Of a stretch of DNA of 64,000 bases, positions 23,938 to 33,059 are shown in pieces (position 1 is the stretch's first letter; every line of letters starts with the position of its first letter). The stretch covers positions 292,530 to 356,529 of the forward strand of contig NZ_JBKKHQ010000013.1 of NCBI RefSeq assembly GCF_046614695.1, read 5' to 3'. A program made the translations under genes and the position numbers. The notes beneath the pieces are model-generated. The model ran no database searches, was not told where the DNA came from, and was given only the letters and a program-made list of their open reading frames with translations. This stretch comes from Pokkaliibacter sp046614695 (GTDB taxonomy: Bacteria; Pseudomonadota; Gammaproteobacteria; Pseudomonadales; Balneatricaceae).

Positions 23938-26352
23938 ATGAGTGACGGCGGAAATTACGATTCGTCCAGTATCAAAGTCCTGAAAGGACTGGATGCGGTA
24001 CGCAAACGTCCCGGTATGTACATTGGTGACACTGACGACGGCAGTGGTCTTCACCACATGGTCTTCGAGCTGGTGGATAACTCCATTGACGAAGCACTGG
24101 CAGGTCACTGTTCACAAGTCGAGGTGACTATTCATGCCGACGAGTCCGTTTCTGTGGCTGATGATGGCCGTGGTATGCCTGTTGATATCCACAAGGAAGA
24201 AGGGGTTTCTGCCGCTGAAGTTATCATGACGGTATTGCATGCCGGCGGTAAGTTCGACGACAACACCTATAAGGTTTCCGGTGGTCTGCACGGCGTGGGT
24301 GTTTCTGTTGTTAACGCGCTGTCAGAAACGCTGGAACTGCGTATTCGCAGAAGCGGTCAGGTCCATGAGCAGCTGTATCGTCATGGTGTTCCCGATGCGC
24401 CTCTGGCCGTTGTTGGCCAGACTGAAAAAAGCGGTACCTATGTCCGCTTCAAGCCGTCCGATCAGACCTTCACCAATATTCAGTTCCAGTTCGATATTCT
24501 CGCCAAGCGTCTGCGTGAGCTGTCTTTCCTGAACTCTGGTGTGCGTATTCTGCTTAAAGATGAGCGCAGCGCCCGTGAAGAGCTGTTCCATTATGAGGGT
24601 GGATTGCGGGCTTTTGTTGAGTATCTCAACAAGAACAAGCAGACCCTCTGTGAAGTCTTCCATTTCAACACTCAAACTGATGACGGAATCGGTGTTGAGG
24701 TTGCATTGCAGTGGAATGATGCCTACCAGGAAAGCATTCACTGCTTCACCAACAATATTCCTCAGCGTGATGGTGGTACCCATTTGTCGGGTTTCCGTGC
24801 GGCGCTGACACGTTCCCTGAACAACTACATTGAGCAGGAAGGTGTACTGAAGAAAGCCAAGGTTGCCACCTCGGGGGATGATGCCCGTGAAGGCTTAACC
24901 GCAATCATTTCTGTTAAGGTTCCCGATCCCAAGTTCTCTTCTCAGACCAAAGATAAGCTGGTGTCCTCGGAAGTGAAAACGGCAGTTGAGCAGCAGATGG
25001 GTCGTCTTTTCTCCGACTTTCTGCAGGAGAATCCAACGGAGTCCAAATCAATTGTCGGTAAGATGATTGATGCAGCCCGTGCTCGTGAAGCGGCGCGTAA
25101 AGCCCGTGAGATGACGCGACGTAAAGGTGCTTTGGATATAGCGGGTCTTCCCGGAAAACTTGCTGACTGCCAGGAGAAAGATCCTGCGCTGTCTGAACTG
25201 TACCTCGTGGAGGGTGACTCCGCGGGCGGTTCTGCCAAGCAGGGTCGTGACCGCAAGACCCAGGCGATTCTGCCGTTGAAGGGTAAGATCCTTAACGTTG
25301 AAAAAGCCCGCTTTGATAAGATGCTGAGCTCCGCCGAAGTCGGCACACTGATTACTGCGCTGGGTTGCGGTATTGGCCGTGAAGAGTTCAATCCTGACAA
25401 GCTTCGCTATCACAGCATTATCATCATGACCGATGCTGACGTCGACGGCTCACACATCCGTACATTGCTGTTGACCTTCTTCTTCCGCCAGATGCCTGAG
25501 ATCATTGAGCGTGGCCATGTGTACATAGCTCAGCCTCCGCTGTTTAAAATCAAGCGCGGCAAGCAGGAGCAGTACCTGAAGGATGAGCCTGCTCTTGAAA
25601 ACTATCTGACTCAAGGCGCGCTGGAGAACTCGGCACTCCATGTTAACGAAGAAGCGCTGGGTATTACCGGTGAAGGCTTGCAGACACTGGTTGCTGAGTA
25701 CCGCACGGTGATGTCGATCATTGATCGTGTCTCTCGTATCTATCCTAAAGAGATTCTTAAGAGCGCAATCTATGTGGAGCCTTTGACTGTTGAAGGTCTA
25801 CGTTCTGAAGATCAGGTTCGCCAGTGGACTGACAAGCTGGTGACTAAACTTCAGCAGCAGAGTAACGGTAGTCTTTATGTGGGTAATGTCGTCAAGGATG
25901 AGGAGCGTGATGAGTTCCTTCCTGAGATTGTTATTACCTCTCATGGCTTAACTTATCCTCATAAACTGCCGCATGATTTCTTCATCTCACGTGAGTACCA
26001 GGCCATTGTGAAGTTGGGTGCCCAGCTTCAGGGACTGATTGAGGAAGGTGCTTACGTAGCGCGTGGTGAGCGTAAGCGTCCCGTTTCTTCTTTCGAGGAA
26101 GCGTTGGAATGGCTGACTACCGAGGCTAAGCGTGGCTATAGCATTCAGCGTTACAAAGGTCTTGGTGAGATGAATGCTGAGCAGCTTTGGGAAACGACCA
26201 TGGACCCTGAGTCTCGTCGTATGCTGCAAGTGTCTATCGAAGATGCTATCGCCGCAGATCAGATGTTCACGACACTGATGGGCGATGACGTTGAACCACG
26301 TCGTGCCTTTATTGAAATGAACGCCTTGAACGTAGCGAACCTCGATATCTGA
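23938..26352 (+). CDS. gyrB: DNA gyrase subunit B
   Basis: An 804-residue ATPase subunit of type II topoisomerase that introduces negative supercoils with GyrA. The GHKL ATP-binding domain has ELVDNSIDEA, DDGRGMPVDIH and GGLHGVGVSVVNALS. The TOPRIM region has VEGDSAGGSAKQGRDR, PLKGKILNVEKAR and DADVDGSHIRTLL. The C-terminus RRAFIEMNALNVANLDI is canonical. ATG 23938 follows AGGAG. It is the last gene of the dnaA series and is followed by a parS site overlapping the terminator region. Confidence 0.98.
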   Translation: MSDGGNYDSSSIKVLKGLDAVRKRPGMYIGDTDDGSGLHHMVFELVDNSIDEALAGHCSQVEVTIHADESVSVADDGRGMPVDIHKEEGVSAAEVIMTVLHAGGKFDDNTYKVSGGLHGVGVSVVNALSETLELRIRRSGQVHEQLYRHGVPDAPLAVVGQTEKSGTYVRFKPSDQTFTNIQFQFDILAKRLRELSFLNSGVRILLKDERSAREELFHYEGGLRAFVEYLNKNKQTLCEVFHFNTQTDDGIGVEVALQWNDAYQESIHCFTNNIPQRDGGTHLSGFRAALTRSLNNYIEQEGVLKKAKVATSGDDAREGLTAIISVKVPDPKFSSQTKDKLVSSEVKTAVEQQMGRLFSDFLQENPTESKSIVGKMIDAARAREAARKAREMTRRKGALDIAGLPGKLADCQEKDPALSELYLVEGDSAGGSAKQGRDRKTQAILPLKGKILNVEKARFDKMLSSAEVGTLITALGCGIGREEFNPDKLRYHSIIIMTDADVDGSHIRTLLLTFFFRQMPEIIERGHVYIAQPPLFKIKRGKQEQYLKDEPALENYLTQGALENSALHVNEEALGITGEGLQTLVAEYRTVMSIIDRVSRIYPKEILKSAIYVEPLTVEGLRSEDQVRQWTDKLVTKLQQQSNGSLYVGNVVKDEERDEFLPEIVITSHGLTYPHKLPHDFFISREYQAIVKLGAQLQGLIEEGAYVARGERKRPVSSFEEALEWLTTEAKRGYSIQRYKGLGEMNAEQLWETTMDPESRRMLQVSIEDAIAADQMFTTLMGDDVEPRRAFIEMNALNVANLDI

Positions 26353-26368
26353 TTTGAAAATCCGGATA

Positions 26369-26384
26369 TGTTCCACGTGAAACA
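26369..26384 (+). other. parS centromere site 1 (perfect)
   Basis: TGTTCCACGTGAAACA, identical to the ParB-binding consensus parS, 17 bases after the gyrB stop and about 6.4 kb from the putative oriC. Confidence 0.93.
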
Positions 26385-26408
26385 AGCCTCCTTCGGGAGG
26401 CTTTTTAT
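26384..26408 (+). terminator. Rho-independent terminator of gyrB
   Basis: Stem AGCCTCC / GGAGGCT with loop TTCG, followed by TTTTTATT. It directly abuts parS site 1. Confidence 0.85.
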
Positions 26409-26470
26409 TGATTCACTTTAGATCTGGGGTTCTATTGGCTCGGTGAATTGAAGAAGGAATGAATATAGTC

Positions 26471-27631
26471 ATGCTTGAGCTTTCTTTATCTGAGGCGCGC
26501 CGAATAGTACTTGATGCCCAGAGGCTTAATAAGCAGCCTCATGCCAAGGGAATTAATGGTACCGAGGAAATCGTTAAACACCTCGGCTATGTTCAGATTG
26601 ATAGTATTAGTCGAGTTCAGCGAGCACATCATCATATTATTTGGAGCCGCCATAAAGGCTACCAGACAGACCACTTGACGAAATTAGTGGAGCAAAAACG
26701 ACTCTTTGAATACTGGGGTCATGCAGCAGCATTGCTACCGATTAAGAGCTATCGGTTTGCCAAACATCGTATGGAATACTTTCGAGCGGCCAATGGTCAT
26801 TGGTTTGAGAAGAACTCAGAGGTAATGAGCCAGGTGTTGAAAGCGATTGAAGCTCAGGGAGAAGTACATACGGGATCAATCGATATCGAGAAGACGCAGC
26901 GATCTGATCCTTGGTGGGGATGGTCGCCTACCAAACAATCATTGGAGCAGTTATTTCATGAAGGTTATCTGGCCTGCGTAAGGCGTGACGGAATGCGAAA
27001 AATATACGATATTTCGTCCCGGGTTATTCCCCAAAACATTCTTTGCGAACGCGCAACCGCTGAAGAAACCGGAAGGTATATGATTACTCGCTACCTTACT
27101 AACCATGGATTAGGAAGTAAGGAAGACATTACTTTTTTGATGCGAGAGTTCCGGCCGCTGCTAATCAAACTGCTCGATATCATGGTGGCGGAAAAGACTC
27201 TGGTACCTATCAACGTCGAGGGTAAAAAGCATTTTATTGCTGCTGAAGTTTTGAGTGCTAGAACTTCGCCCATCAAAAATCAGCTGCATATCCTTTCTCC
27301 CTTCGATCCATTACTGATTAATCGACAGCGCTTTAATCGCCTTTTCGGTGCTAATTATCAGCTCGAGTGTTACCTGCCTGAACCTAAGCGCAAGTATGGT
27401 TACTTTAGCCTTCCTCTGCTATTTCGCGATCAAATGCAGGGACGTTTAAACTGTTTCAGAGATCAGAAGCGGTCTGCGTTAGTGCTCGAAAATGCCTTCC
27501 TTGAGCCTGGGTTAGGGTCCAGTATTCGACATTCTTTTAAAGAATTGCTTGAGTCGGCTATAGGGCCTTTCGCCGTATTCAATGAATGCCAGGTCATTGA
27601 TTGGTCAAAGTTCCACGTGAAACACTATTAA
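26471..27631 (+). CDS. AlkX/YcaQ-like DNA interstrand-crosslink glycosylase (HTH_42 family)
   Basis: A 386-residue winged-helix protein of the YcaQ/AlkZ family. The catalytic-region motif is YVQIDSISRVQRAHHHIIWSR (about residues 45-65 of this start), with the Q-x-D pattern typical of E. coli YcaQ (AlkX), which unhooks interstrand crosslinks and removes alkylated bases. FEYWGHAAALLP and the C-terminal LSPFDPLLINRQR are also family landmarks. ATG 26459 is in frame but sits one base from AAGG; ATG 26471 gives a better, though long (13-base), spacing and is preferred. The gene is visibly more AT-rich than its neighbours. It is flanked by parS sites, the second of which encodes part of its C-terminus KFHVKHY. 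Confidence 0.82.
   Translation: MLELSLSEARRIVLDAQRLNKQPHAKGINGTEEIVKHLGYVQIDSISRVQRAHHHIIWSRHKGYQTDHLTKLVEQKRLFEYWGHAAALLPIKSYRFAKHRMEYFRAANGHWFEKNSEVMSQVLKAIEAQGEVHTGSIDIEKTQRSDPWWGWSPTKQSLEQLFHEGYLACVRRDGMRKIYDISSRVIPQNILCERATAEETGRYMITRYLTNHGLGSKEDITFLMREFRPLLIKLLDIMVAEKTLVPINVEGKKHFIAAEVLSARTSPIKNQLHILSPFDPLLINRQRFNRLFGANYQLECYLPEPKRKYGYFSLPLLFRDQMQGRLNCFRDQKRSALVLENAFLEPGLGSSIRHSFKELLESAIGPFAVFNECQVIDWSKFHVKHY
27609..27624 (+). other. parS site 2 (15/16)
   Basis: AGTTCCACGTGAAACA differs from the consensus only at the first base. It lies inside the last codons of the YcaQ-like gene. Confidence 0.88.
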
Positions 27632-27668
27632 GCATATACATGTGAAGCTGCCTGTTTTACTTGATAGA

Positions 27669-27684
27669 CGTTTCACGTGGAACA
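27669..27684 (-). other. parS site 3 (15/16, inverted)
   Basis: CGTTTCACGTGGAACA, which on the minus strand is TGTTCCACGTGAAACG, one mismatch from consensus. It is 44 bases from site 2 and in opposite orientation. Confidence 0.88.
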
Positions 27685-27712
27685 AAAAAGGCCAGCAAAT
27701 GCTGGCCTTTTT
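27684..27712. terminator. Bidirectional terminator between ycaQ-like gene and glyS
   Basis: Stem GGCCAGCA / TGCTGGCC with A-run before and T-run after. It serves the rightward glycosylase gene and the leftward glyS. Confidence 0.85.
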
Positions 27713-27733
27713 ACTACCTTGAAGTGGCTAAGA

Positions 27734-29794
27734 TTAACTACTCAGGTGAGAAATATCCGCTACATGCAGGAACAGCGAGCGAAGTTGCTGAAGCAGTGCC
27801 AGACGGTTAGCGCGAACTTTTTCATCGTCACACATCACCATCACATCTTCAAAGAAGGTATCGACAGGGGCTTTAAGTACCGTCAAACGCTTCAAAGCTT
27901 CGGCATAATTACCTGCTGCAAACAGAGGTGCAACGTCGGCTTCAACGGCCTGCAGAGCGTCAAACAGTGCTTTCTCTGCCGCTCCTTCAAACAGATCAAC
28001 AGAGACCTGTTGGCCGTCAACCACGGCATCCGCGTTTTTGCTGAGCAAGTTAGAGACTCGCTTATTGGCCGCTGCCAGTGATTCTGCTTCAGGCAGAGAC
28101 TGGAAGGCAGACACTGCACGGGCACGACGAGCAAAGTCCAGAGGTTTGGTAGGCTTCAATACCAGTACAGACTGATAAATAGCCGCGCCCATGCCTTCAT
28201 CTTCAAACCAGGCCTTGAAACGATCCAGCATAAAGTCGAGCACCTTCTCGACCACTTCCGCCTTGGCGACTGTGATTCCCTGATGCTGATTTACCGCATG
28301 CTCAAGCAGGGCCTTGAGATCAAGGTCCAGCTCTTTCTCTACCATAATGCGAAGTGCACCCAGGGCAGAACGACGCAGAGCAAAGGGGTCTTTAGATCCG
28401 GTAGGCGGCTGGTTGATACCGAACAAACCTGTCAGTGTATCCAGACGATCGCCCAGAGAAACTGCTGCGCCTGTCAGTGTCGCAGGCAGCTGATCGCCAG
28501 CAAAACGAGGCATGTACTGCTCGTCCTGGGCACGAGCAACTTCCTCGGCTTCACCGTCTTTAGTGGCGTAGTGGAAGCCCATCAGGCCTTGCAGCTCAGG
28601 GAATTCCAGCACCATCTGGGTGACCAGATCACACTTGCTCAGCATGGCGGCACGGGCTGCCCAGTCAGCATTGTGATTCAGCTGGCTGGCAATCAGGCTG
28701 GCGATGCTGGCAACGCGCTCAGATTTCTCAAACAAGGTGCCCAGATCTTTCTGGAAAACGATGTTTTTGAGCTTGTCCTGATAGCTGTCCAGACGGTGTT
28801 TTTTATCTGTCTCGAAGAAGAAAGCCGCATCAGCCAGACGTGGGCGAACAACCTTTTCGTTACCAGCGATCACCTGAGCTGGATCTTTCGATTCCAGGTT
28901 GGCGATGGTGATAAAGCAAGGCAGCAGGTTGCCTTGAGCATCGGTAACGGTGAAGTACTTCTGGTTGCTCTCCATGGTGGAGATCAGCGCCTGGGCAGGC
29001 ACTTCCAGGAAGTGCTCTTCAAAACGCCCCATCAAGGCCACTGGCCACTCATTCAGTGCAGTCACTTCATCCAGCAGTGATGGATCAATCTTCGCGGTAC
29101 CACCCACTTTGGCTGCTTCTGCTTCAACCGCAACGCGAATTTTTTCACGACGAGCTTCATGATCTGCCAGCACATAACCTTCATCCTTGAGTACGGTGAG
29201 GTAACTGCCGGGCGTTGGAATATCGAGGGTACGGTTGCAGTGGAAACGATGACCACGGGTTTCACGGCCAGACTTCAGCCCCAGCACTTCGCAGTCGACC
29301 ACTTGCTCGCCGAACAGTGCAACCAGCCAATGAGCAGGACGAACAAACTCAACACGGCTAGCACCCCAGCGCATACGCTTGGGAATAGGCAACTTGTCGA
29401 TGGACTGCTGAATCAGACCTGGCAGCAGGCTGGTAGTCGCCTTGCCCTGTTCTACCTGATTAAAAATGTAGTAGGTGCCCTTCGCGGTTTCTTCCTGAGC
29501 CAGTTCGGCAATGGTGACACCGCAAGAGCGAGCAAAACCTTCGACTGCTTTTTCAGGCGCGCTGATGGCAGGACCGCTGCGCTTGATTTCACGATCAGGC
29601 TGAGAGGTCGACAGCTGCTCGATGATAAAAGCCAGACGACGAGGCGCGGCATACGTCTTCACTGCACCGTGAGGAATGCCCGCTGCAGCCAGACCATCAA
29701 TAACGGTTTGGGCGAATGCATCACGCAGTGTGGTCAGGGCTTTGGGAGGCAGCTCTTCAGTGCCCAGCTCGACCAGAAAATCCAGATGTTCCAT
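27734..29794 (-). CDS. glyS: Glycyl-tRNA synthetase beta subunit
   Basis: A 686-residue beta chain of the alpha2beta2 bacterial GlyRS. The N-terminus MEHLDFLVELGTEELPPKAL and the central KYFTVTDAQGNLLPCFITI and HD-like regions are typical, and the C-terminal part binds tRNA anticodon. Length matches E. coli GlyS (689). Its start overlaps the glyQ stop by one base, so the two subunits are cotranslated in a glyQ-glyS operon. Confidence 0.97.
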   Translation of the reverse strand: MEHLDFLVELGTEELPPKALTTLRDAFAQTVIDGLAAAGIPHGAVKTYAAPRRLAFIIEQLSTSQPDREIKRSGPAISAPEKAVEGFARSCGVTIAELAQEETAKGTYYIFNQVEQGKATTSLLPGLIQQSIDKLPIPKRMRWGASRVEFVRPAHWLVALFGEQVVDCEVLGLKSGRETRGHRFHCNRTLDIPTPGSYLTVLKDEGYVLADHEARREKIRVAVEAEAAKVGGTAKIDPSLLDEVTALNEWPVALMGRFEEHFLEVPAQALISTMESNQKYFTVTDAQGNLLPCFITIANLESKDPAQVIAGNEKVVRPRLADAAFFFETDKKHRLDSYQDKLKNIVFQKDLGTLFEKSERVASIASLIASQLNHNADWAARAAMLSKCDLVTQMVLEFPELQGLMGFHYATKDGEAEEVARAQDEQYMPRFAGDQLPATLTGAAVSLGDRLDTLTGLFGINQPPTGSKDPFALRRSALGALRIMVEKELDLDLKALLEHAVNQHQGITVAKAEVVEKVLDFMLDRFKAWFEDEGMGAAIYQSVLVLKPTKPLDFARRARAVSAFQSLPEAESLAAANKRVSNLLSKNADAVVDGQQVSVDLFEGAAEKALFDALQAVEADVAPLFAAGNYAEALKRLTVLKAPVDTFFEDVMVMCDDEKVRANRLALLQQLRSLFLHVADISHLSS

Positions 29795-30747
29795 TAGGCT
29801 TCCTCTTGAGACTGTGCAAGGACTTCGTCACGGATGGCAGGGTCTGCCATGGGGAAGCCAAGGCGCTTACGCGCATCGAAATAACTGTGGGCAACACCGC
29901 GTGCCAGCGTACGCACACGCAGGATATAACGCTGACGCTCGGTGACGGAGATCGCCTGACGGGCATCCAGCAAGTTGAAGGTATGAGAGGCTTTCAGCAC
30001 CATCTCATAAGCAGGCAGAGGCAGCTGTACTTCCAGTAGCTTGTTACATTCACGCTCGTAGTAATCAAAGTTACTGAACAGCGTCGGCACATCAGCGTGC
30101 TCAAAGTTGTAGGTTGATTGCTCAACTTCGTTCTGGTGATAAACATCGCCATAGGTGACGACGGTGCCATCGGGCGCTTTACACCAGATCAGGTCGTAAA
30201 CGGAGTCAACGCCCTGCAGGTACATGGCCAGACGCTCAAGACCGTAAGTAATCTCACCGGTGACCGGATAACACTCAAGGCCACCCGCCTGCTGGAAGTA
30301 GGTGAACTGGGTGACTTCCATGCCGTTCAGCCATACTTCCCAACCCAGACCCCAGGCACCCAGTGTGGGCGATTCCCAGTTGTCTTCGACGAAGCGCACA
30401 TCGTGAACGGAAGTATCCAGACCCAATGCATGCAGTGAGCCCAGGTACAGCTCCTGAAAGTTTTCAGGTGAAGGCTTCAGTACCACCTGGAACTGGTAGT
30501 AGTGCTGCAGACGGTTGGGGTTTTCGCCATAGCGGCCATCGGTAGGACGACGGCTCGGCTGAACGTAAGCAGAGCGCCATTTCTCTGGACCAATGGCACG
30601 CAGGAAAGTCGCTGGGTGGAAAGTACCGGCGCCGACTTCCATATCCAGGGGCTGCACAATCACGCAGCCTTGGTCGGCCCAGTATTGTTGCAGAGCCAGA
30701 ATCAGGCCCTGAAACGTACTGATATCAGGAGTTGCTGGGTGGGTCAC
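29794..30747 (-). CDS. glyQ: Glycyl-tRNA synthetase alpha subunit
   Basis: A 317-residue catalytic chain of the heterotetrameric GlyRS that activates glycine and charges tRNA-Gly. The class II motifs are visible: YVQPSRRPTDGRYGENPNRL, WEVWLNGMEVTQFTYFQQ and EITYGLERLAMYLQGVDS. Length is normal. It lies upstream of glyS on the minus strand; its promoter is probably in the AT-rich gap to its right. Confidence 0.97.
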   Translation of the reverse strand: MTHPATPDISTFQGLILALQQYWADQGCVIVQPLDMEVGAGTFHPATFLRAIGPEKWRSAYVQPSRRPTDGRYGENPNRLQHYYQFQVVLKPSPENFQELYLGSLHALGLDTSVHDVRFVEDNWESPTLGAWGLGWEVWLNGMEVTQFTYFQQAGGLECYPVTGEITYGLERLAMYLQGVDSVYDLIWCKAPDGTVVTYGDVYHQNEVEQSTYNFEHADVPTLFSNFDYYERECNKLLEVQLPLPAYEMVLKASHTFNLLDARQAISVTERQRYILRVRTLARGVAHSYFDARKRLGFPMADPAIRDEVLAQSQEEA

Positions 30748-31121
30748 AGAATCACCATGAAATTGAAAATGAAGAGCGAATTTTGTGGGGTGACAGTATA
30801 CATCATGGCTGCACCCTGCCCTAGAGCGCGTATGGACAGGCTGACAGTGCGTTATGGGAGGATGGATGTGGATGAGTGAGGGTTTCGGCCTGTGCGGTCG
30901 CTTGTGAATAATTTGGCAGGTTTATAAAAAGTAAACGCTGTGGATGAAGTGACTTTTATAATGCGCGATTTTTATCCACAGATTTGGTTATCCATACAGT
31001 ATTTTATTTTTTCTTATTGATAATCAGTAAGTTAAGCAGATTTTTGTAAATAGTCTTGTGGATAACCTGAATATAACTTGCTTGGAAGGCGTGAATAGCC
31101 AGAAAGACGCAGTGGTTCAGA
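30748..31121. other. AT-rich intergenic region with a DnaA-box cluster
   Basis: The 374-base gap upstream of glyQ holds a perfect TTATCCACA at 30972-30980, TTATCCATA at 30988-30996, TGTGGATGA at 30939-30947 and a perfect TGTGGATAA at 31057-31065. Between them is an AT-rich run (about 30997-31050: TTTTATTTTTTCTTATTG and similar). The layout resembles a small origin or a DnaA-titration site. It also must carry the glyQ promoter. Confidence 0.55.
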
Positions 31122-31589
31122 TCAACGGGCAATAGCACCCCACTGCCCTGCACCCAGGCGGACAAGATCGGCCCCGCTCAGCTCAATTTCCAGCCCTCGC
31201 CGACCGGCACTGACGTAAATCGTTTCCTGAGTCTGTGCGCTATCATCCAGCACCAGCGGTAGCCGCTTCTTTTGTCCCAGCGGACTGATTCCTCCCACCA
31301 CATAGCCTGTGGCTCTCTCCGCTTCGGCAGGTGTCGCCATTTCTGCTTTCTTGCCCTTAAGTGCACTGGCGATGGCTTTCAGATCCAGCTTGCAGTTTAC
31401 CGGCACAACAGCCACAGCTAGTTGTTTACCATCCAGCTTGACCATCAGGGTTTTGAAGACGCGCTCCATGGGTAAACCGAGCTTTTCAGCGGCTTCCTCG
31501 CCGTAGGACTCCGCTTTGGGATCATGAGTGTAGCTGTGGGTCGAAAATGCGATACCGGCCTTCTCAGCCTGTTTGATGGCAGGTGTCAT
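31122..31589 (-). CDS. ybaK: Cys-tRNA(Pro)/Cys-tRNA deacylase YbaK/EbsC family
   Basis: A 155-residue trans-editing protein that removes cysteine mischarged onto tRNA-Pro. YbaK landmarks are RVFKTLMVKLDG with the catalytic lysine, the glycine-rich GYVVGGISPLGQKKRLP and the C-terminal SAGRRGLEIELSGADLV. The frame is open further upstream into trkH sequence, but ATG 31589, with GGAG just upstream and 13 bases past the trkH stop, is the correct start. It is the last cistron of the fmt-rsmB-trkA-trkH series. Confidence 0.92.
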   Translation of the reverse strand: MTPAIKQAEKAGIAFSTHSYTHDPKAESYGEEAAEKLGLPMERVFKTLMVKLDGKQLAVAVVPVNCKLDLKAIASALKGKKAEMATPAEAERATGYVVGGISPLGQKKRLPLVLDDSAQTQETIYVSAGRRGLEIELSGADLVRLGAGQWGAIAR

Positions 31590-31602
31590 CAATAGCTCCG
31601 AA

Positions 31603-33051
31603 TCAGTGACGCCAGAACATGGGTGTAAAGAGGACAAGCAAGGTAAAGACCTCCAGCCGGCCCAATAGCATGGCCACACAGAGAATCCATTTGGCAGCAT
31701 CAGGCATGGTGCCAAAGTGCGCAGCCACTTCACCCAAGCCTGGACCCAGATTATTCAGACAAGCGCCTACTGCGGACCAAGCGGTGACCTGATCGAGACC
31801 TGTTGCCAGCAACGCCAGCAGCAGCACCACAAAGACGATCAGATAGACGGAGAAAAACCCCCAGACTGCCTCGACGACACGGTCAGAAATTGGCCGCTTG
31901 CCAATCTTGACCGGGAAAACCGCCGAGGGGTGAATCAGGCGATAAATCTCTCTCAGGCCCTGGCGCAGAATGATCATGATACGAATGACCTTCATACCAC
32001 CGGCGGCAGAGCTGGCACAGCCGCCCATAAAGGCGGTGACAAAGAGTAGAAACGGCAGAAGACTTGGCCAGTGGGCGAAATCTGCAGTGGCAAAACCTGT
32101 TGTCGTGGCAATCGAAACCACCTCAAAAACACCACGCCGAAGGGCTTCGTCAGGGGCGTAGGTTTTGGCATAGATCAGCACGCTAACGGTGAGCAAACAG
32201 ATGCCGCCGAGGGTAATCAGAAAGAAGCGGCATTCCGGGTCCAGCCAGTAATGTTTGAGACTACGCTGACGATAGGCCAGAAAGTGCAGGCTGTAATTGA
32301 TGGTGGAGACCAGCATGAAGAACACGCAGATGGCCTCGATCAGGCCGCTATCAAAGTAGCCGATACTGGCATCGTGGGTCGAAAATCCCCCGATGGCGAC
32401 GGTGGAAAAGGCATGGCCCACGGCATCAAAGAAACTCATGCCAGCAGCCCAGTACGCCAGCAGGCAGGCGACGGTCAGGCTGAGGTAAATCACCCAGAGC
32501 GCTTTTGCTGTTTCGGTAATACGGGGGGTCAATTTGGAGTCTTTTACCGGGCCCGGCGCTTCCGCCCGATAAAGCTGCATACCACCGATACCGAGCATCG
32601 GCAGGATGGCCACAGCCAATACGATGATTCCCATGCCGCCAAACCATTGTAGTTGTTGGCGATAGTAGAGAATGGAGGCCGGCAGGATATCAATACCGGT
32701 AATCACAGTCGCGCCGGTGGTGGTCAGCCCTGACATGGACTCGAAAATAGCGTCGGTCACGCTAAGGTTAGGCTGCAGGGAGATGGCCAGCGGAATGGCA
32801 CCGAACAGACCCAGAACCAGCCAGAAAAGCACAGTGATGACGAAACCGTCGCGGGTACGAAGCTCCTCGCGTACTCGGGCAACCGGCAGCCAGATGAGCA
32901 CACCGGTCAGCAGGGTAAAGATAAAGCCCCAGATAAAGGGCATGGCATGGCCATCGCCGGCGAACATCGAGACAACCACGGGTGGCAGCATGCTGATGCT
33001 AAACACCATCAGCAGAATACCGAGAACGCGAAGAATGACCTTCCAGTGCAT
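31603..33051 (-). CDS. trkH: Trk potassium uptake system membrane protein
   Basis: A 482-residue K+ channel-like transporter subunit of the SKT superfamily. Four M1-P-M2 repeats are expected; selectivity-filter-like stretches are seen in MSGLTTTGATVI, STVAIGGFSTHD and SIATTTGFATAD. It works with the cytoplasmic gating protein TrkA, encoded eight bases upstream. Length equals E. coli TrkH (483). The two genes are clearly one transcription unit. Confidence 0.95.
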   Translation of the reverse strand: MHWKVILRVLGILLMVFSISMLPPVVVSMFAGDGHAMPFIWGFIFTLLTGVLIWLPVARVREELRTRDGFVITVLFWLVLGLFGAIPLAISLQPNLSVTDAIFESMSGLTTTGATVITGIDILPASILYYRQQLQWFGGMGIIVLAVAILPMLGIGGMQLYRAEAPGPVKDSKLTPRITETAKALWVIYLSLTVACLLAYWAAGMSFFDAVGHAFSTVAIGGFSTHDASIGYFDSGLIEAICVFFMLVSTINYSLHFLAYRQRSLKHYWLDPECRFFLITLGGICLLTVSVLIYAKTYAPDEALRRGVFEVVSIATTTGFATADFAHWPSLLPFLLFVTAFMGGCASSAAGGMKVIRIMIILRQGLREIYRLIHPSAVFPVKIGKRPISDRVVEAVWGFFSVYLIVFVVLLLALLATGLDQVTAWSAVGACLNNLGPGLGEVAAHFGTMPDAAKWILCVAMLLGRLEVFTLLVLFTPMFWRH

Positions 33052-33059
33052 GGTCGACC

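Noticed and set aside
25985..25996. CACGTG core inside gyrB resembling parS.
   Set aside because: Flanking bases (CTCACGTGAGT) do not match the 16-base parS consensus.
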